Shown here one piece after another: positions 1 to 10,204 of a stretch of DNA of 64,000 bases. The translations under genes were made by a program, and so were the position numbers. The stretch is from Oxytricha trifallax (taxonomy: Eukaryota; Ciliophora; Spirotrichea; Sporadotrichida; Oxytrichidae). The DNA is taken from NCBI GenBank assembly GCA_000711775.1, contig ARYC01000593.1:1-64000 (forward strand), in the 5' to 3' direction. Position 1 is the first letter of the stretch. Each line of letters opens with the position of its first letter. Under the pieces are notes generated by a model. It saw nothing but the letters and a program-made list of their open reading frames with translations, made no database searches and was not told the DNA's origin.

Positions 1-625
1 TAGATTACTTCTGGTTTTTTGGAGGACCCAAAGTTGAGCTATAATTATCCTGCTCCAAGAGAAACTGCTCTACGATTTAAGTTGACCGCAATGTTTAAAT
101 TCAAATTTAAATTTCTATTATAAAGCTCTAATAACCTTACTATTTATAGCTACTCTGTATAATACCTTCCATAGCAACATTAATGGTTGATTATGAAGTG
201 TAAAAAATCATATTTAAACTTAGTTTAATACTTTAAATTTTCTAATTTATGCTTAATATTCATAATTTTGGTACCAACTTAGATAAATTTCAGGTTGGTA
301 CTGGTACCAATTATGTTTTGAACCATTTTGGAACTTTTCCATTAAAACCTCATTACTTTAAGACTAGGTACTAATTAATTTTTCTTAATATTTAATTAGT
401 ATCAATTAAAATTAAACGGATTTAGTACTTATTTAATGGAACTAAATTAATAAAAATGGAGCTCAATCTCTGCAGTTTGTTACAGCTTTAGCGAACTTTC
501 TCCACGTATCTTTGCAGGGTTGACCTCCTATAAGATGCCCATTTTTAATAGAAAGTTTTTCAATATTATGATCCAGAAGTCTATAAATTATAATTTGAAA
601 TTCATTTATAGGAAGAGGAATAAAG

Positions 626-1995
626 ATGAAATCACTCAATGATCAAATGAAAAGAGTCGAGGCTCAAGAAATGATATCAAGATTCAGAAGTAAGGAAGAT
701 CTATATCGATACCTAACTTTACATGGTAAGATAACTTGATGACTATTAAAAAATTATACAGTTAGTTTATTCCTGTCAACGATGGAAGGTACCAAAGTTT
801 CATTCTTGAAAGCAATTAGCTAAAATAGAACAATTTAAGTTAATTTTTATTAATAATCAACTTTACTCATTTCTATATATTTATATTAATTTATTTATAT
901 TTTTAGGTACTCTACCGCATTTTAGCTGTTTTGCGGTAGAGTACTAATTATATTAATTATCAAATAAATTAAATTTAAATGCTATTTTTAAATGTAGCAT
1001 GTATTTTAACAAAAAGTAATATATAATATATTTTTATTTATAATAAGTGAATCAATTAAATTTTCTTCTGTATTAACCAACTAAATTTTAGAGAATATAT
1101 TTTTCTAATGAAATATTTTTAATTTACTCAATTTGATTATTTACTTTTTAATTATATATTACTTTTTGTTAAAACTACATGCTACATTTAATAATAGCAT
1201 TTAAATTTAAATAATTAAAAAATTTAATATAATTAAGGTACTCTACCGCAAAACAGCTAAAATGCGGTAGAGTACCTAAAAATATAAATAAATTAATATA
1301 AATATAGAGAAATGCGTAAAGTTGATTATTCATATAAATTAACTTAAATTTTTCTATTTTAGATAAATACTTTGTGAGGAGAAGAAAGCTTTTAAAATAA
1401 AGAGATTAAACTAATAGAAATTCCCAGCTACCCTGAGATTTTAGTAACAAATCTTTATGACGATGCCATGTAAGATGAGGAAGTGGTTGTTTACCTTCCA
1501 ACCAAGAAACAACTCTCTAATAAATTACCAGAGAAAAGCTTCTTCTTTGGTGTTCTTGGTATAATAAAAGAGGAGTATCTCAGAGAAATAATTGAAGAAG
1601 CTCATAAGAAACGATATTCTATCTCTCCTGAAGACTAGAAAAAGCAAGGCATTCTAATAAGCTCGGCTTGGCTAGAGGAACTTAAGAAGCATCCTTATCT
1701 TTCAAGTAAGCTTTGACATATAACTTTGAGGGAAATCTGGCACTGGCATATATCTTATGAAAGAGCATGCAAAGGTTCACAGAGAAAGACAAAAACTAGA
1801 AAAAAAAAAAAAAAAAAAAAAAAAAGAAAGTCGCAGACAATTTATGAGGTGAGCAAGAGGCTTTATAAAGATGTCTAAAAACCAGAAGATATGAACATAG
1901 ATGAAGGAGATGGCAGTAAGAGAAGAAACTCAGGGCTTGCAATTCTTAAGAAGATGAAAAGAAAGACAAGCCAAATCCTTTTAAGGGTCCATTTA
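626..1995 (+). CDS. Transposon A1 ORF1, split by an intron and a MITE
   Basis: No known domain was recognised. The protein starts MKSLNDQMKRVEAQ. A 36-nt GT..AG intron lies at 726-761. Coding resumes at 762-813, is broken by the MITE at 817-1365, and goes on with a segment around LVTNLYDDAMQDEEV, then a Lys tract over the poly-A at 1799-1824. Copies at 48459 (-) and 53716 (+) share both the start and the YDDAM block, so this is a real conserved gene and not a chance frame. TAA and TAG fall at Gln positions. A possible second intron begins near 1705 at GTAAGC, and the 3' part changes frame near 1940, so this copy is probably dead. Length and position suggest the equivalent of the small second ORF of TBE-type transposons, but no sequence match is claimed. 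Confidence 0.6.
817..1365. mobile_element. Foldback MITE M1 inside ORF1 of A1
   Basis: 549-bp element with arms of about 240 bp. Ends are TAGCTAAAATAG and CTATTTTAGATA. AAT flanks both sides (814-816, 1366-1368). The A3 copy of ORF1 holds the uninterrupted site (GAAAGAAATACTTTG on the minus strand near 48290), which fixes the borders and shows a 3-bp duplication. Each arm carries a smaller perfect hairpin with stem GTACTCTACCGCA around about 907-945 and 1236-1277. No coding sequence was seen, so the element is non-autonomous. Confidence 0.85.
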
Positions 1996-2009
1996 ATATG
2001 TGAACTATT

Positions 2010-3075
2010 TCATTCATTTAAGTATAAAATTTATTAATAAACATTCATTCTTCCTTTCCTTGCACATATAGTAGTCTTATCTTTATTCACTCTCTTGCAA
2101 CTACTTTGTATTAAGTCTACTGTATCGATTGTTAAATCATGCATCAGATGATACAGCAGTAGCTTCTTGTAGTAAGTCTTGATTTAACTCCAGTAAAATT
2201 TAATTCCATTAAATTATGGGCTATAAGGAACGTTGTATACAGGAGTAATGTTTAACTCTTCATAAGCTTTCTTAGACTCCCTAGTCTTATGAACTGATAA
2301 GTTATCAACAAACAAAATGATCTCTTAATCGTTGTATTTATCTCTAAGCTTATGTAGGAACTCAATGCACTACTCTCGCTTAATAGAGCGAGGATGGATA
2401 ACATAACTTTCTAAACCAAAGTCTTCGCTAATACCTGCTAAAAAGGGATGGGTTACTACCTTTACTTTCTAATCATAGACTTCTATATGATCATATTTCT
2501 TATACCAAGACTTATTGATAAAGGTGTTGAAGGTAAACACAGCTTCATCAGCGTGAATGAACTTAATATTATTATCAATAGCCCTCTGCATTTAATCATA
2601 TATATAGTTTAAATTATTACTATAAAATGGCACTGTAAAATCAATCACTCTTTTCACTCTGTTGACAGTCTTGAAAGTAATACCATTTCTTCTATAAATA
2701 TTGGCTATAGTCTAAGGATAGATGCGCATGTCAGGAAACTTACGATGAAACATCACAGCTCGCTAGTTTAATGGAAAGTGTGCCCCATACTTCAAAGTCT
2801 TCGAGTCACAGAGGAAGTCGATATAGGTTTGAGTGAACTTTTATTTTCTTACTGGATGTTTTCAAGCACCAGAATTAAAATGCTAAACAGCTAACATGCA
2901 GCGATACCTAACAGTTGAGGCATTCTTGGAGTAGAAGTCTTGCTATGGCTGTATAATTCAGCACTGGTTTGACTTAGTCTATATTAATACTTGTACCATA
3001 CCTATGCTTAAGCAGTAAATCAAAATATTACTCATCATAAATAAACCCTAAATCTTGCTAAATTCTATTTCTCAT
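2010..3075 (-). CDS. DDE transposase of the IS630/Tc1/mariner superfamily (A1)
   Basis: Cuts and pastes the element by DDE chemistry in the nucleus. It reads from ATG (3075-3073, MRNRIQQDLGFIYDEQYFD) to TGA at 2012-2010. Motifs in order: a helix-turn-helix-like N-terminus, the first Asp in FIHADEAVFTF, the second Asp in ILFVDNLSVHK, and the third block YSPQFNGIKFYWSQIK. In the family that block normally reads NPIE or NGIE, so the catalytic Glu is Lys here. The A2 copy still has NGIE. One frameshift lies near 2935, and one TGA is read where Trp fits (SGAWKHPVRKQ). TAA/TAG occur at Gln positions (e.g. RREQCIEF). The gene faces ORF1 tail to tail. The copy is most likely inactive. Confidence 0.85.
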
Positions 3076-3117
3076 TTTGCGATTTAACCTAATTTCTCAA
3101 CTAACCCCAAAAAGACC

Positions 3118-3205
3118 CCAACTATACTCTACAAATCAAAGCGCTTATAAATCTCACTAAGGGATTTTGGAGTTTTTATTTGAAGAGATATTTAAAATGG
3201 CCTAA
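3118..3205. repeat. Right terminal inverted repeat of A1
   Basis: The segment around CTCTACAAATCAAAGCGC, ending near ATTTAAAATGGCC, aligns in the same orientation with 50560-50655 (CCCTACAAATTAAAGCAC .. AAAAGGCC). Because A3 lies on the opposite strand, same-strand identity of a right end with the other element's outer end is what a terminal inverted repeat predicts. The exact end base was not resolved. Confidence 0.5.
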
Positions 3206-3228
3206 GACATTTGCTTCTATGGATCGAA

Positions 3229-3425
3229 AAAAAAGCAGGAAAACTGCTAAAAAATCATCAAGAATCTATTACACAGCAATTTACGAAATCTTGACCAGAT
3301 GCTCACTTCCTGAATTTACTAATCAATTCACCTCTGATTAAAAGAGACAAGCTCTATAACTATTCATGACAGGAAGGAGTGTTAAAATTTGTAAACTCAA
3401 TTTATAAATCAGCATTAAAGTTCTC
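3229..3425 (+). CDS. Small basic protein segment, unknown
   Basis: Begins just outside the A1 end with ATG at 3229. It has a Lys/Arg/Ser-rich start (MDRKKSRKTAKKSSRIYY) followed by AIYEILTRCSLPEFTNQ and DQKRQALQLFMTGR. The basic tail looks like a nucleic-acid-binding or nuclear-localising segment. Other frames over the same stretch also read through, because no codon is an unambiguous stop, so the choice of frame rests on composition. No family was recognised. It may be the first exon of the gene that follows at 3549. Confidence 0.35.
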
Positions 3426-3548
3426 TGATTTTATATAACAATTACAGAAAAATCTCTATATTTAAGTTTCTGCCCCTCCAAACTTTCTGCTTAAATTATA
3501 ATATATATTTTAGGGTCATTAAACAATTGATTATTTATCAATCTCGGA

Positions 3549-4849
3549 ATGGGAAACGGTAAAGCATTAATTAAAACTAGGCCAAATATTTTAGCAATTA
3601 AATATGATATTCCTGTATTCATAATAGGCAAAGATGACCATCTTATACAAAGAGTTGAATGATATTTTGAGAAGCTGATTTAACAATTCAATATAAGGGT
3701 AAATATTGATGATTACAAAAACAAAAGATGCCTGTACTACCTTAAACAAAAGGATTTCAAAACTTAATGTGAAAATCTTCAATTCTTAAACATCCTACTC
3801 GAATCTTCGATTTTATAGAAGAGTCAGACTGGAATTTTTAATGGAGCTTTACGATTAATGAACTAAGCTTAAAGTATAGCAAGTACCTAAAAAAATTAAT
3901 TGTTATGACGAGATGTCGATTTATGATATATTTTTTGGAAAATAGAGAATTATAACAATTAGATTAACAAGAATAGAAATAATAAAAAAGTCTGATCAGA
4001 ATGTGCAGTGCCACTCACAAATAATCTAAGTTACAAAAAATATATCTGAAATTATTTTTTTATAGGTTGCACCTGGTAAGAGTGGTTGTGGCTCTAAGAA
4101 ATGACTTTACAAGAGGCTGCAAGGACGAGGTAAAGGAAGCAACAGGATGATAAGAACAAATTGCAAAACTAGGTATTGGAAGAGATGAAACTGATTTTTT
4201 AAGATTTTCATTTCTATTGCTATTATTACTGATCATATTATTGTTAATCTAATTGTTATAATTCTCTATTTTCAAAAATATATCATAATTACGTATGAAA
4301 GAAAAATAAATTTAAAAAAAATTTTAAGATAAAGGAAATTAATTTTCCAGCTCAATAAATGGCAATAAGAACAGCATTTTTTGATGAAGTTATTTTCACT
4401 AGTTTTGAAGTTTACTTCAAAAAGCTGGACTTCATAATAAATAAGCATTCAAGTCTAGTAAAAAATATAATAGTTATTAGCGTCTCTTACCAAATGCTTC
4501 AAAATTGTTCAAAAATAAGATTTAGATTTCTTTTTTTGGAAAGAACCTACACGGATGTAAAATTGAAGCCTCCTAGGAAAGTAATCTTTGTAACCGGTTT
4601 AAGAATGGGAATTTTGGTATGTTAATGCTGTCTGATTCTTATCAAGGTCTAGTCACTGATATCAAGACCTCCCCGGAAATAGAGAAGAATTTACGTCTTT
4701 ACTTCATAATGGCTGAAATAATACAGAGAAGAGTTTAAGTTATAATAGTTGTTAGAGTTGGGAGACTAGATTTTAAGAGAAAATTTCATTACCTTGTTTA
4801 CTCTTATGGAAATAATGACACCATTCATATAAAAAAATTTTATAAGTGA
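3549..4849 (+). CDS. Host-type split gene, unknown function
   Basis: Exon 1 (3549-3882) starts MGNGKALIKTRPNILA and contains FIIGKDDHLIQRVEWYFEKL, with TGA at a Trp-like place and a GT donor at 3883. A middle exon (about 4063-4200) includes ALRNDFTRGCKDEVKEATGW and QIAKLGIGRDETDF. A last exon (about 4412-4849) includes GMLMLSDSYQGLVTDIKTSP and closes at TGA 4847-4849. Acidic and glycine content is well above the non-coding background in all three. Whether they form one gene is inferred from order, strand and spacing. No family was recognised. Confidence 0.45.
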
Positions 4850-4865
4850 ATTGTAGAAATACATA

Positions 4866-4872
<7 letters not shown>

Positions 4873-4905
<33 letters not shown>
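4873..4905. repeat. (TA)n microsatellite
   Basis: Alternating T and A run directly downstream of the gene ending at 4849. Simple-sequence DNA with no sign of function. Confidence 0.9.
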
Positions 4906-4907
<2 letters not shown>

Positions 4908-5634
4908 ACGATTATTGTTTATTCTGAATAATCATGAATCTAATTATAATGATACATTTTTTAGACTTTTCACTAATATAGAAAAAGTATATAAGTACAA
5001 GAATTATAGTTTTTTTGGATTAATTATAGTAAATGCAAGTTTTAAATTTATAAACTTATTTAAAATGTGTTACTAATTTACTTAAGTTCTTTGAAATATT
5101 TATTTCTAACAAAAAATTACAAACTTTTATTTAAAATGATAATAGATTTACAGATTTTTCTGTTCTAAATCTTTTACCGATCTGGATTCCTGATTTTTTT
5201 AACTTTTATATAGTTAATCTTATGTAATTAAAGATATATTAAAATAATTGATAATCAGAATTGATTAAAATTTACTGAATTTTTAAATAATCTAGTTGGC
5301 AAAAGTTGATATAGTATACATAGGAAGAAGATTTATAAAACTAGAAATAAATAATAACAAAAAAGTTAATAATCACACATTTCAACAAGTCAAAAAGTGG
5401 GACAAAAGTAGCAAATTTTTCTTACTTTTGCCTCACTTTTTTTCCAACATTACCATTACTCATTTTTAATATTATTTTAATCTTATCATATTCAATGTTT
5501 AGCGATGATTTATTTAAATATTTATTTATTTCTATAATTCATCAATTCAAAAAAATTTGATAATTAAATAGCCAGGAAGGTTTAAACAATAATAAAAAAC
5601 AAAGAAGACCACATAAGGCTTCTCACGCTTCATC
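4906..5634. other. Intergenic, one dispersed hairpin
   Basis: Very A+T-rich with no protein-like frame. It contains a hairpin at about 5392-5443, AAAGTGGGACAAAAGTAGC against TACTTTTGCCTCACTTT. The same hairpin is repeated at about 55218-55270 between a MITE and the transposase of A2. A related palindrome lies at 6223-6266. Confidence 0.5.
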
Positions 5635-6025
5635 ATGGACTTAACCAAGAATGCGATAATAAGATTTAAATCGAAAAATAGATATTCTAGCATGGCAAAA
5701 AATGGGGCACTTAAACATTATAATATGATTTACTTTTAAAAAAACAGCAAATTTTTCGAATTCATTGAGTCTCATAATGACAGAATCAAAGATTACTTTG
5801 ATTAAAAAAGTAAAACCCTAAATAGCCTATAAGATAAAATGTTGAATAGAAATGTAGATTAATTTATTTGAAAGATGAGCGAAAACTTTCATCCAAAGCA
5901 AAGATGTCCTTCCCTGACATAAATTCTAAAATATTGACATTAAGCCCTTTGATTCCTTGTTGTTCACAACCTTCAAAAAGCAATCAAAATTGACGCGGCT
6001 TTTGTAGGCAAGCATTCAAAAATAG
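5635..6025 (+). CDS. Host-type gene exon, unknown function
   Basis: ATG at 5635 opens MDLTKNAIIRFKSKN. The frame stays protein-like for about 130 codons: FFEFIESHNDRIKDYFDQKS, NRNVDQFIWKMSENFHPKQ, AIKIDAAFVGKHSKI. It ends at a GT donor at 6026. Three TGA codons fall where Trp fits (QFIWKM, KYWHQALWF). The last coding bases, GGCTTTTGTAGGCAAGCATT, recur on the minus strand near 47955-47976, where A3 ORF1 sequence stops. A paralogous exon or shared repeat is therefore possible. No family was recognised. Confidence 0.5.
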
Positions 6026-6860
6026 GTATGTCTTGTTTAACACTTATTTTACTTCTACAACATTATATCAATTCTCAATAATTGAGCATTCAGTCAAATT
6101 ATTGAAATAATAGTCAATATATAAATTCATAAAATATAAAAATGTCATTTATAAATTAATCTCCAAACATTATTATAACTAATTTTAATAAATTTACTTG
6201 ATATTATTTAATTATATTTAAAATGGGCACAAGTAGTAAAAATACATTTTCACTTCTTGCGCCCATATATATTAAATTAAAAATTAATAATATTTGATCT
6301 AATAATTTTATTTACAAAATTTTTTTATTTATTATATTACCTTTCTGCTGATATGAAATGTAATTTATTCACTGTTTTTATTTAAGTAAAATAATTTATA
6401 TTATTCATTGAAAATTTATTTATTTTAAAGATTAATCACTTTTATTAGTAAAATATTTTTTAATTATTCATGTTATTGCATATAAATAAATTAAACTTAA
6501 TATTGGTTAAAAACGAATTTCAATTCTATAATTAACTATTGATAAACATATTTTAAAATATAATTAAAAATTTTCAATACAAAAAATGGCTCAAATAAAA
6601 AAATAATTAAGTTTTTATAATTTAATTCACAATAATATATTATTTTATTTTTAATCTAGCATATTTCTAAAAAATATTATAAAAACGTATTAATTAGGCA
6701 TATTATCTATTCTATATGTTTATGTATTTCTGCTTTCACGATCTTTTCACTATTTTGACTGATTCAAGAAAATGGTCTTCCAACAATAATAATTTAGCAT
6801 CACAAATCACAAGAATTATATTTTATAAAACTATTCTCTGAAAAATTGTCAGAGATCAAA
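6026..6860. other. Intron or intergenic stretch
   Basis: Extremely A+T-rich. The only structure seen is an imperfect palindrome at 6223-6266 (TGGGCACAAG .. CTTGCGCCCA). If the gene at 5635 continues, this would be an unusually long intron compared with the 36-50 nt introns elsewhere, so it is more likely an intergenic gap or lost sequence. Confidence 0.4.
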
Positions 6861-8760
6861 ATGGACCACAACTCATACAATAACAAAAATAATGTTCCTG
6901 GAAATTAAGAAGCAGACAATATTGATTGAATAATCAAACTTCGTCGAGAACTCTCTTTGAAGTACTTCTGTGTTAAGACAAATATGTAAGTAATCCTTAA
7001 GAAAATGGCATAATTTGTAAAAGGATGGTCTCATCAATTCTTAGACTCATTTTCGGGTATATTGTTTAATTAAATTTTTATAAACTTTATTAATTTAATT
7101 ATTTTTCCATTTTATAAAAAATTTGGTATTGGTTAAACAAACTCTAAGTGTTGACGATTGATTCTTTCATGATCACCTAAATGAATTTAAGATTATGTGA
7201 GATTAAGTTGATGAAAATGTAGAATGACACAAAATTGATGACATCCTCTCCTTAACAAAAATATGTTAGAGACTGATCATTTAATCTTAAAGAAGAAAAC
7301 AGTTTCTAACCAGTTATAAATTATAATCTTAGAAATGTCTATCTAAAATTTGAATAAAATTTAATTTACATGATAACAAATAATCATCATTTTTATTGGA
7401 TTATGTGCAAGTTTTTAATTTAAAGTCATTTTCTTATATACTAATCATACTTTAATTTTATCTCAGAGTTTTCTGGAATTTATATTTTGGCTATACACCA
7501 TTGTGTTAATGTCCTTATTAATGACTCATATTCAATTAGCTGCATGACCTAATTCTTAGAGCACAGTGTTTATTTGGTCATAATTTTGTTGCATCATTTT
7601 ATTTACTTTTAATTATTTTTATTTAATTTCTCTCAAATTTTACTATCTCTGCTTATCATCTTTAATTTCCTTTGCACTTCTCTTTCTAGATGCTTAAGGT
7701 TTCAATAAGTAAGTGATTTTATTTTGTTTACTTGAAAATTATTAACTTACAACTAAAGTCCAAGGAGTCTTCAAGTTCCTTGGCATATTTATGTCTCATT
7801 AGAACAATCAGGCAAAGAGTTTATTCATATTATGCTCTTGTATTTATTTTGGCATTATTTATCAACTAATTTACTTTATCTTTAAGGGACATTAAAATTT
7901 CCCAGGTCCACCTTTATTATAATGGACCCAGTCATTTCGATCAGGAAGAAAGCTCACAATAGGAGGTTAAGGAGCTTCATACTATAAAAAATTATCAACT
8001 GTTACCATTCAATCTATGGATTAGCAGCGAAAATAACATATGCTTAAAATTATTAGGAATATTATTATTTTTTCTTTTTCACAGTTAATTATTGATCGAA
8101 TGAAGAGGACATTTGTGCATTTGAGCTTATGTAAGCAAGTTCCGCATTTCTATACTAAGAAATCATAAAATTCTTTCTTATTTACCTTCTTTAAGGTTAA
8201 TTAACATTTATAAATGAGCTCATGTTTAAAGTGAATGCCACCTTTTTAATCGTAAATTTATAAAATAAATATATTGAGTCTAGATTTAAATTATTTAGGA
8301 AATATTCTTGAGGACAGTAGAATTTCCTCTTCGTATTTCAAGATTGAAGAATTGGTTTTCATAGAAAAGTTATTAATTTTAAGATAATAATGTTTTGTTT
8401 AAGAGTTATAAATAATTATTTAAAGTTAAAGCATTTAAGATATTTAGAGATTATGATAGAGAGATCTTCTTTGTAACAATGGGGCATCAGGAAACATGAG
8501 ATAAATTCTAGTATAAACTTATGGTTATTAAGAGAGTGGAACATGTCAATATTCGCTTTTTATTTTAGTATAATTTACGTTTATAGAAGCCTAATAAGAT
8601 TTATAGAGCAAGAGTTTTGATTTGATTTAATATTGATTCTAAAAACTTGAATTCTCTAGAAATTACTGAGCAAAAAATTTAATTGCCATTTATAAAATCT
8701 GAAGGATGAATTATAAACAAATAACTGTGTTTTGGGAGATAAAAAAAACTGTATGTGATC
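6861..8760 (+). CDS. Split membrane-protein gene, unknown function
   Basis: Exon 1 (6861-7056) starts MDHNSYNNKNNVPGNQEADN and ends at a GT donor. Next come an acidic exon around 7142-7300 (VDDWFFHDHLNEFKIMWDQV, VDENVEWHKIDDILSLTK) in which three TGA codons sit at Trp-like places, a membrane segment at 7466-7611 (SFLEFIFWLYTIVLMSLL), 7730-7995 (DIKISQVHLYYNGPSHFDQE), 8287-8400 (ILEDSRISSSYFKIEELVF), and 8385-8760 (RDYDREIFFVTMGHQETWDK, RARVLIWFNIDSKNLNSLE). Order and strand suggest one polytopic membrane protein. Most exon borders are unresolved. Decay is possible because frames change without clear splice signals at some joins. Confidence 0.5.
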
Positions 8761-8871
8761 AATACGAAACGTTCCCAAATGTTTCCTAAATTTTTGAGAT
8801 TATAGTAATGTCTGGTGATTTCTAAAACATTGTAATTTTATCTTTGATAAAACGCTTAATTTAGCATTTAA

Positions 8872-9146
8872 AATAAAGGGATAAAAATCTTTCAAACTAT
8901 CAACCAATATTAAGATGATGTTGATGAACTCATAAAATATTTTACAGTGGCTAGGATGAAAAATACTGAAGTTTATAACTTAGGATAATATGGAAAATGG
9001 TAGTTCAATGATTTAAAGAAATATAAAGACACTTTATGGATTAAAGTATCAACCCTTATTGTCAACAGAATTATAAAAACCTACACTAAACCTGTACAAA
9101 TAAATAAAATGATTCATTTCAACTTAAGAAGTGTGGTTTAAGCTGG
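8872..9146 (+). CDS. Coding-like segment ahead of a transposase fossil
   Basis: Protein-like stretch with QYQDDVDELIKYFTVARMKN, NDLKKYKDTLWIKVSTLIVN and KPVQINKMIHFNLRSVV, then a GT donor (GTAAGC) at about 9147. It could be the last exon of the gene before it, or the N-terminal part of the mobile gene whose transposase core begins at 9239. Position alone does not decide. Confidence 0.35.
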
Positions 9147-9238
9147 TAAGCTCAACAACTAAATTATATTAAATTAAAAAAAAACAATAATTAATTAAGC
9201 CATTATTATCTCAGAGGAATTTAGAGTACTAGACTAGG

Positions 9239-9745
9239 TAAAATTTCAATTTCAATAAATTCGTAAATTTCTAAGAAATGTACTAATATGCTCCAAAAGA
9301 AGAAGCCTTATATATTCAAAAGGTCCGTAGCCTCTGATTGTATAGATCAGAGACCCCATCCAGCCATTCAAAATATTAGGCTGTAAGGACAGGAAAATAT
9401 TCTTGTTAATATTGACGAAAGTTCACTATAATTCAGCAGATCAAAAGATAATCCTTAGGCCTCTTAGTTTTATTAATTTCTTTTTTACTGATTTTTGACA
9501 ATACCAATAGATTGGATCAATTTCAGCTAACTTTAATGATAAAAAATTATAATCCATAATGGAGGAACAATCACATGATAATGCTTGATAATGCACTTAA
9601 AGCAAAATTAACAGCTTAAAGAGAAGATAGAATAGATAAAAATATCAACATTCTTTTTGAAACTCTACCAATTTGCCTTTGCCCCAGTCGAGATATTTTT
9701 TGCAATTATTTCAAAAAAAGTCATTAACAGTAAATTGTTTGTGGG
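9239..9745 (+). pseudogene. IS630/Tc1-like transposase fossil
   Basis: Shows the family's blocks in order: IRKFLRN (compare RIRNIIRNNIG in the B transposase), the first Asp block NILVNIDESSLQFS (compare LIIYVDESSTQSKS in B), the second Asp block HMIMLDNALKAKL, and a weak third block near CPSRDIFCNYFKK, where the usual Pro-Ile-Glu is gone. The region between the first two blocks is shortened or eroded. Closer to the B transposase than to the A family. It is inactive, with no ends identified. Confidence 0.6.
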
Positions 9746-10204
9746 ATTGATAAAGATTTTAGTTAAGACCTCTTAAAGAAAAATTTGAGAGAGAGAATTA
9801 AGTTTATAAACAGCTGATAGAACTGATGCAAATCATTCGATGAAACTAATATTATTTTGTGGTGCAAAAAAGTTTTTATAGGAGATTTGTATTTGTTTTT
9901 TATTATATTTGCAAATATAGAATTCATTTAATACCACTATTTTAAAGGGCAACTAGCAATTTATTTTCAAATGTGATAGATATTTCATAAAAATTAGATT
10001 TATTCCTTGGGCAAAGATTAGTTAACTTTGATTGATTGGCAATATTTAATTTGAATTAATGTGAAATTTTCATGATGCCACTTTAGTTATTAATGAAAGT
10101 CATTTTCATTAAAATGCTGCGAGGAAACTTTAAATAATAATATTATCTTAAATAAATGTAAGTTAAGTTTAATTAATAATAAATGTTTCTAGAAGGTTAT
10201 GTGT

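Larger units (their letters stand above)
1..3205 (+). mobile_element. IS630/Tc1-like transposon A1 (left part outside window)
   Basis: This is a DNA transposon cut by the window edge. It has a small ORF1 on + (from 626) followed by a DDE transposase on - (3075 to 2010). The same leader and ORF1 start recur inverted at 49080-48459 (A3), and ORF1 plus transposase recur at 53716-56890 (A2), which defines a three-copy family. The right end (about 3118-3205) resembles 50560-50655, the outer end of A3, as expected for terminal inverted repeats of roughly 90 bp. The leader 1-625 is non-coding and holds a cluster of GGTACC-rich inverted repeats (about 268-320). The kinase gene found upstream of ORF1 in A2 and A3 would lie before base 1. 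Confidence 0.75.

Noticed and set aside
3085-3125. CCCCAAAAAGACCCC as a C4A4 telomere-like TBE end
   Set aside because: Only a short irregular run inside the transposon. Not repeated at the A2 or A3 end and not at a terminus.
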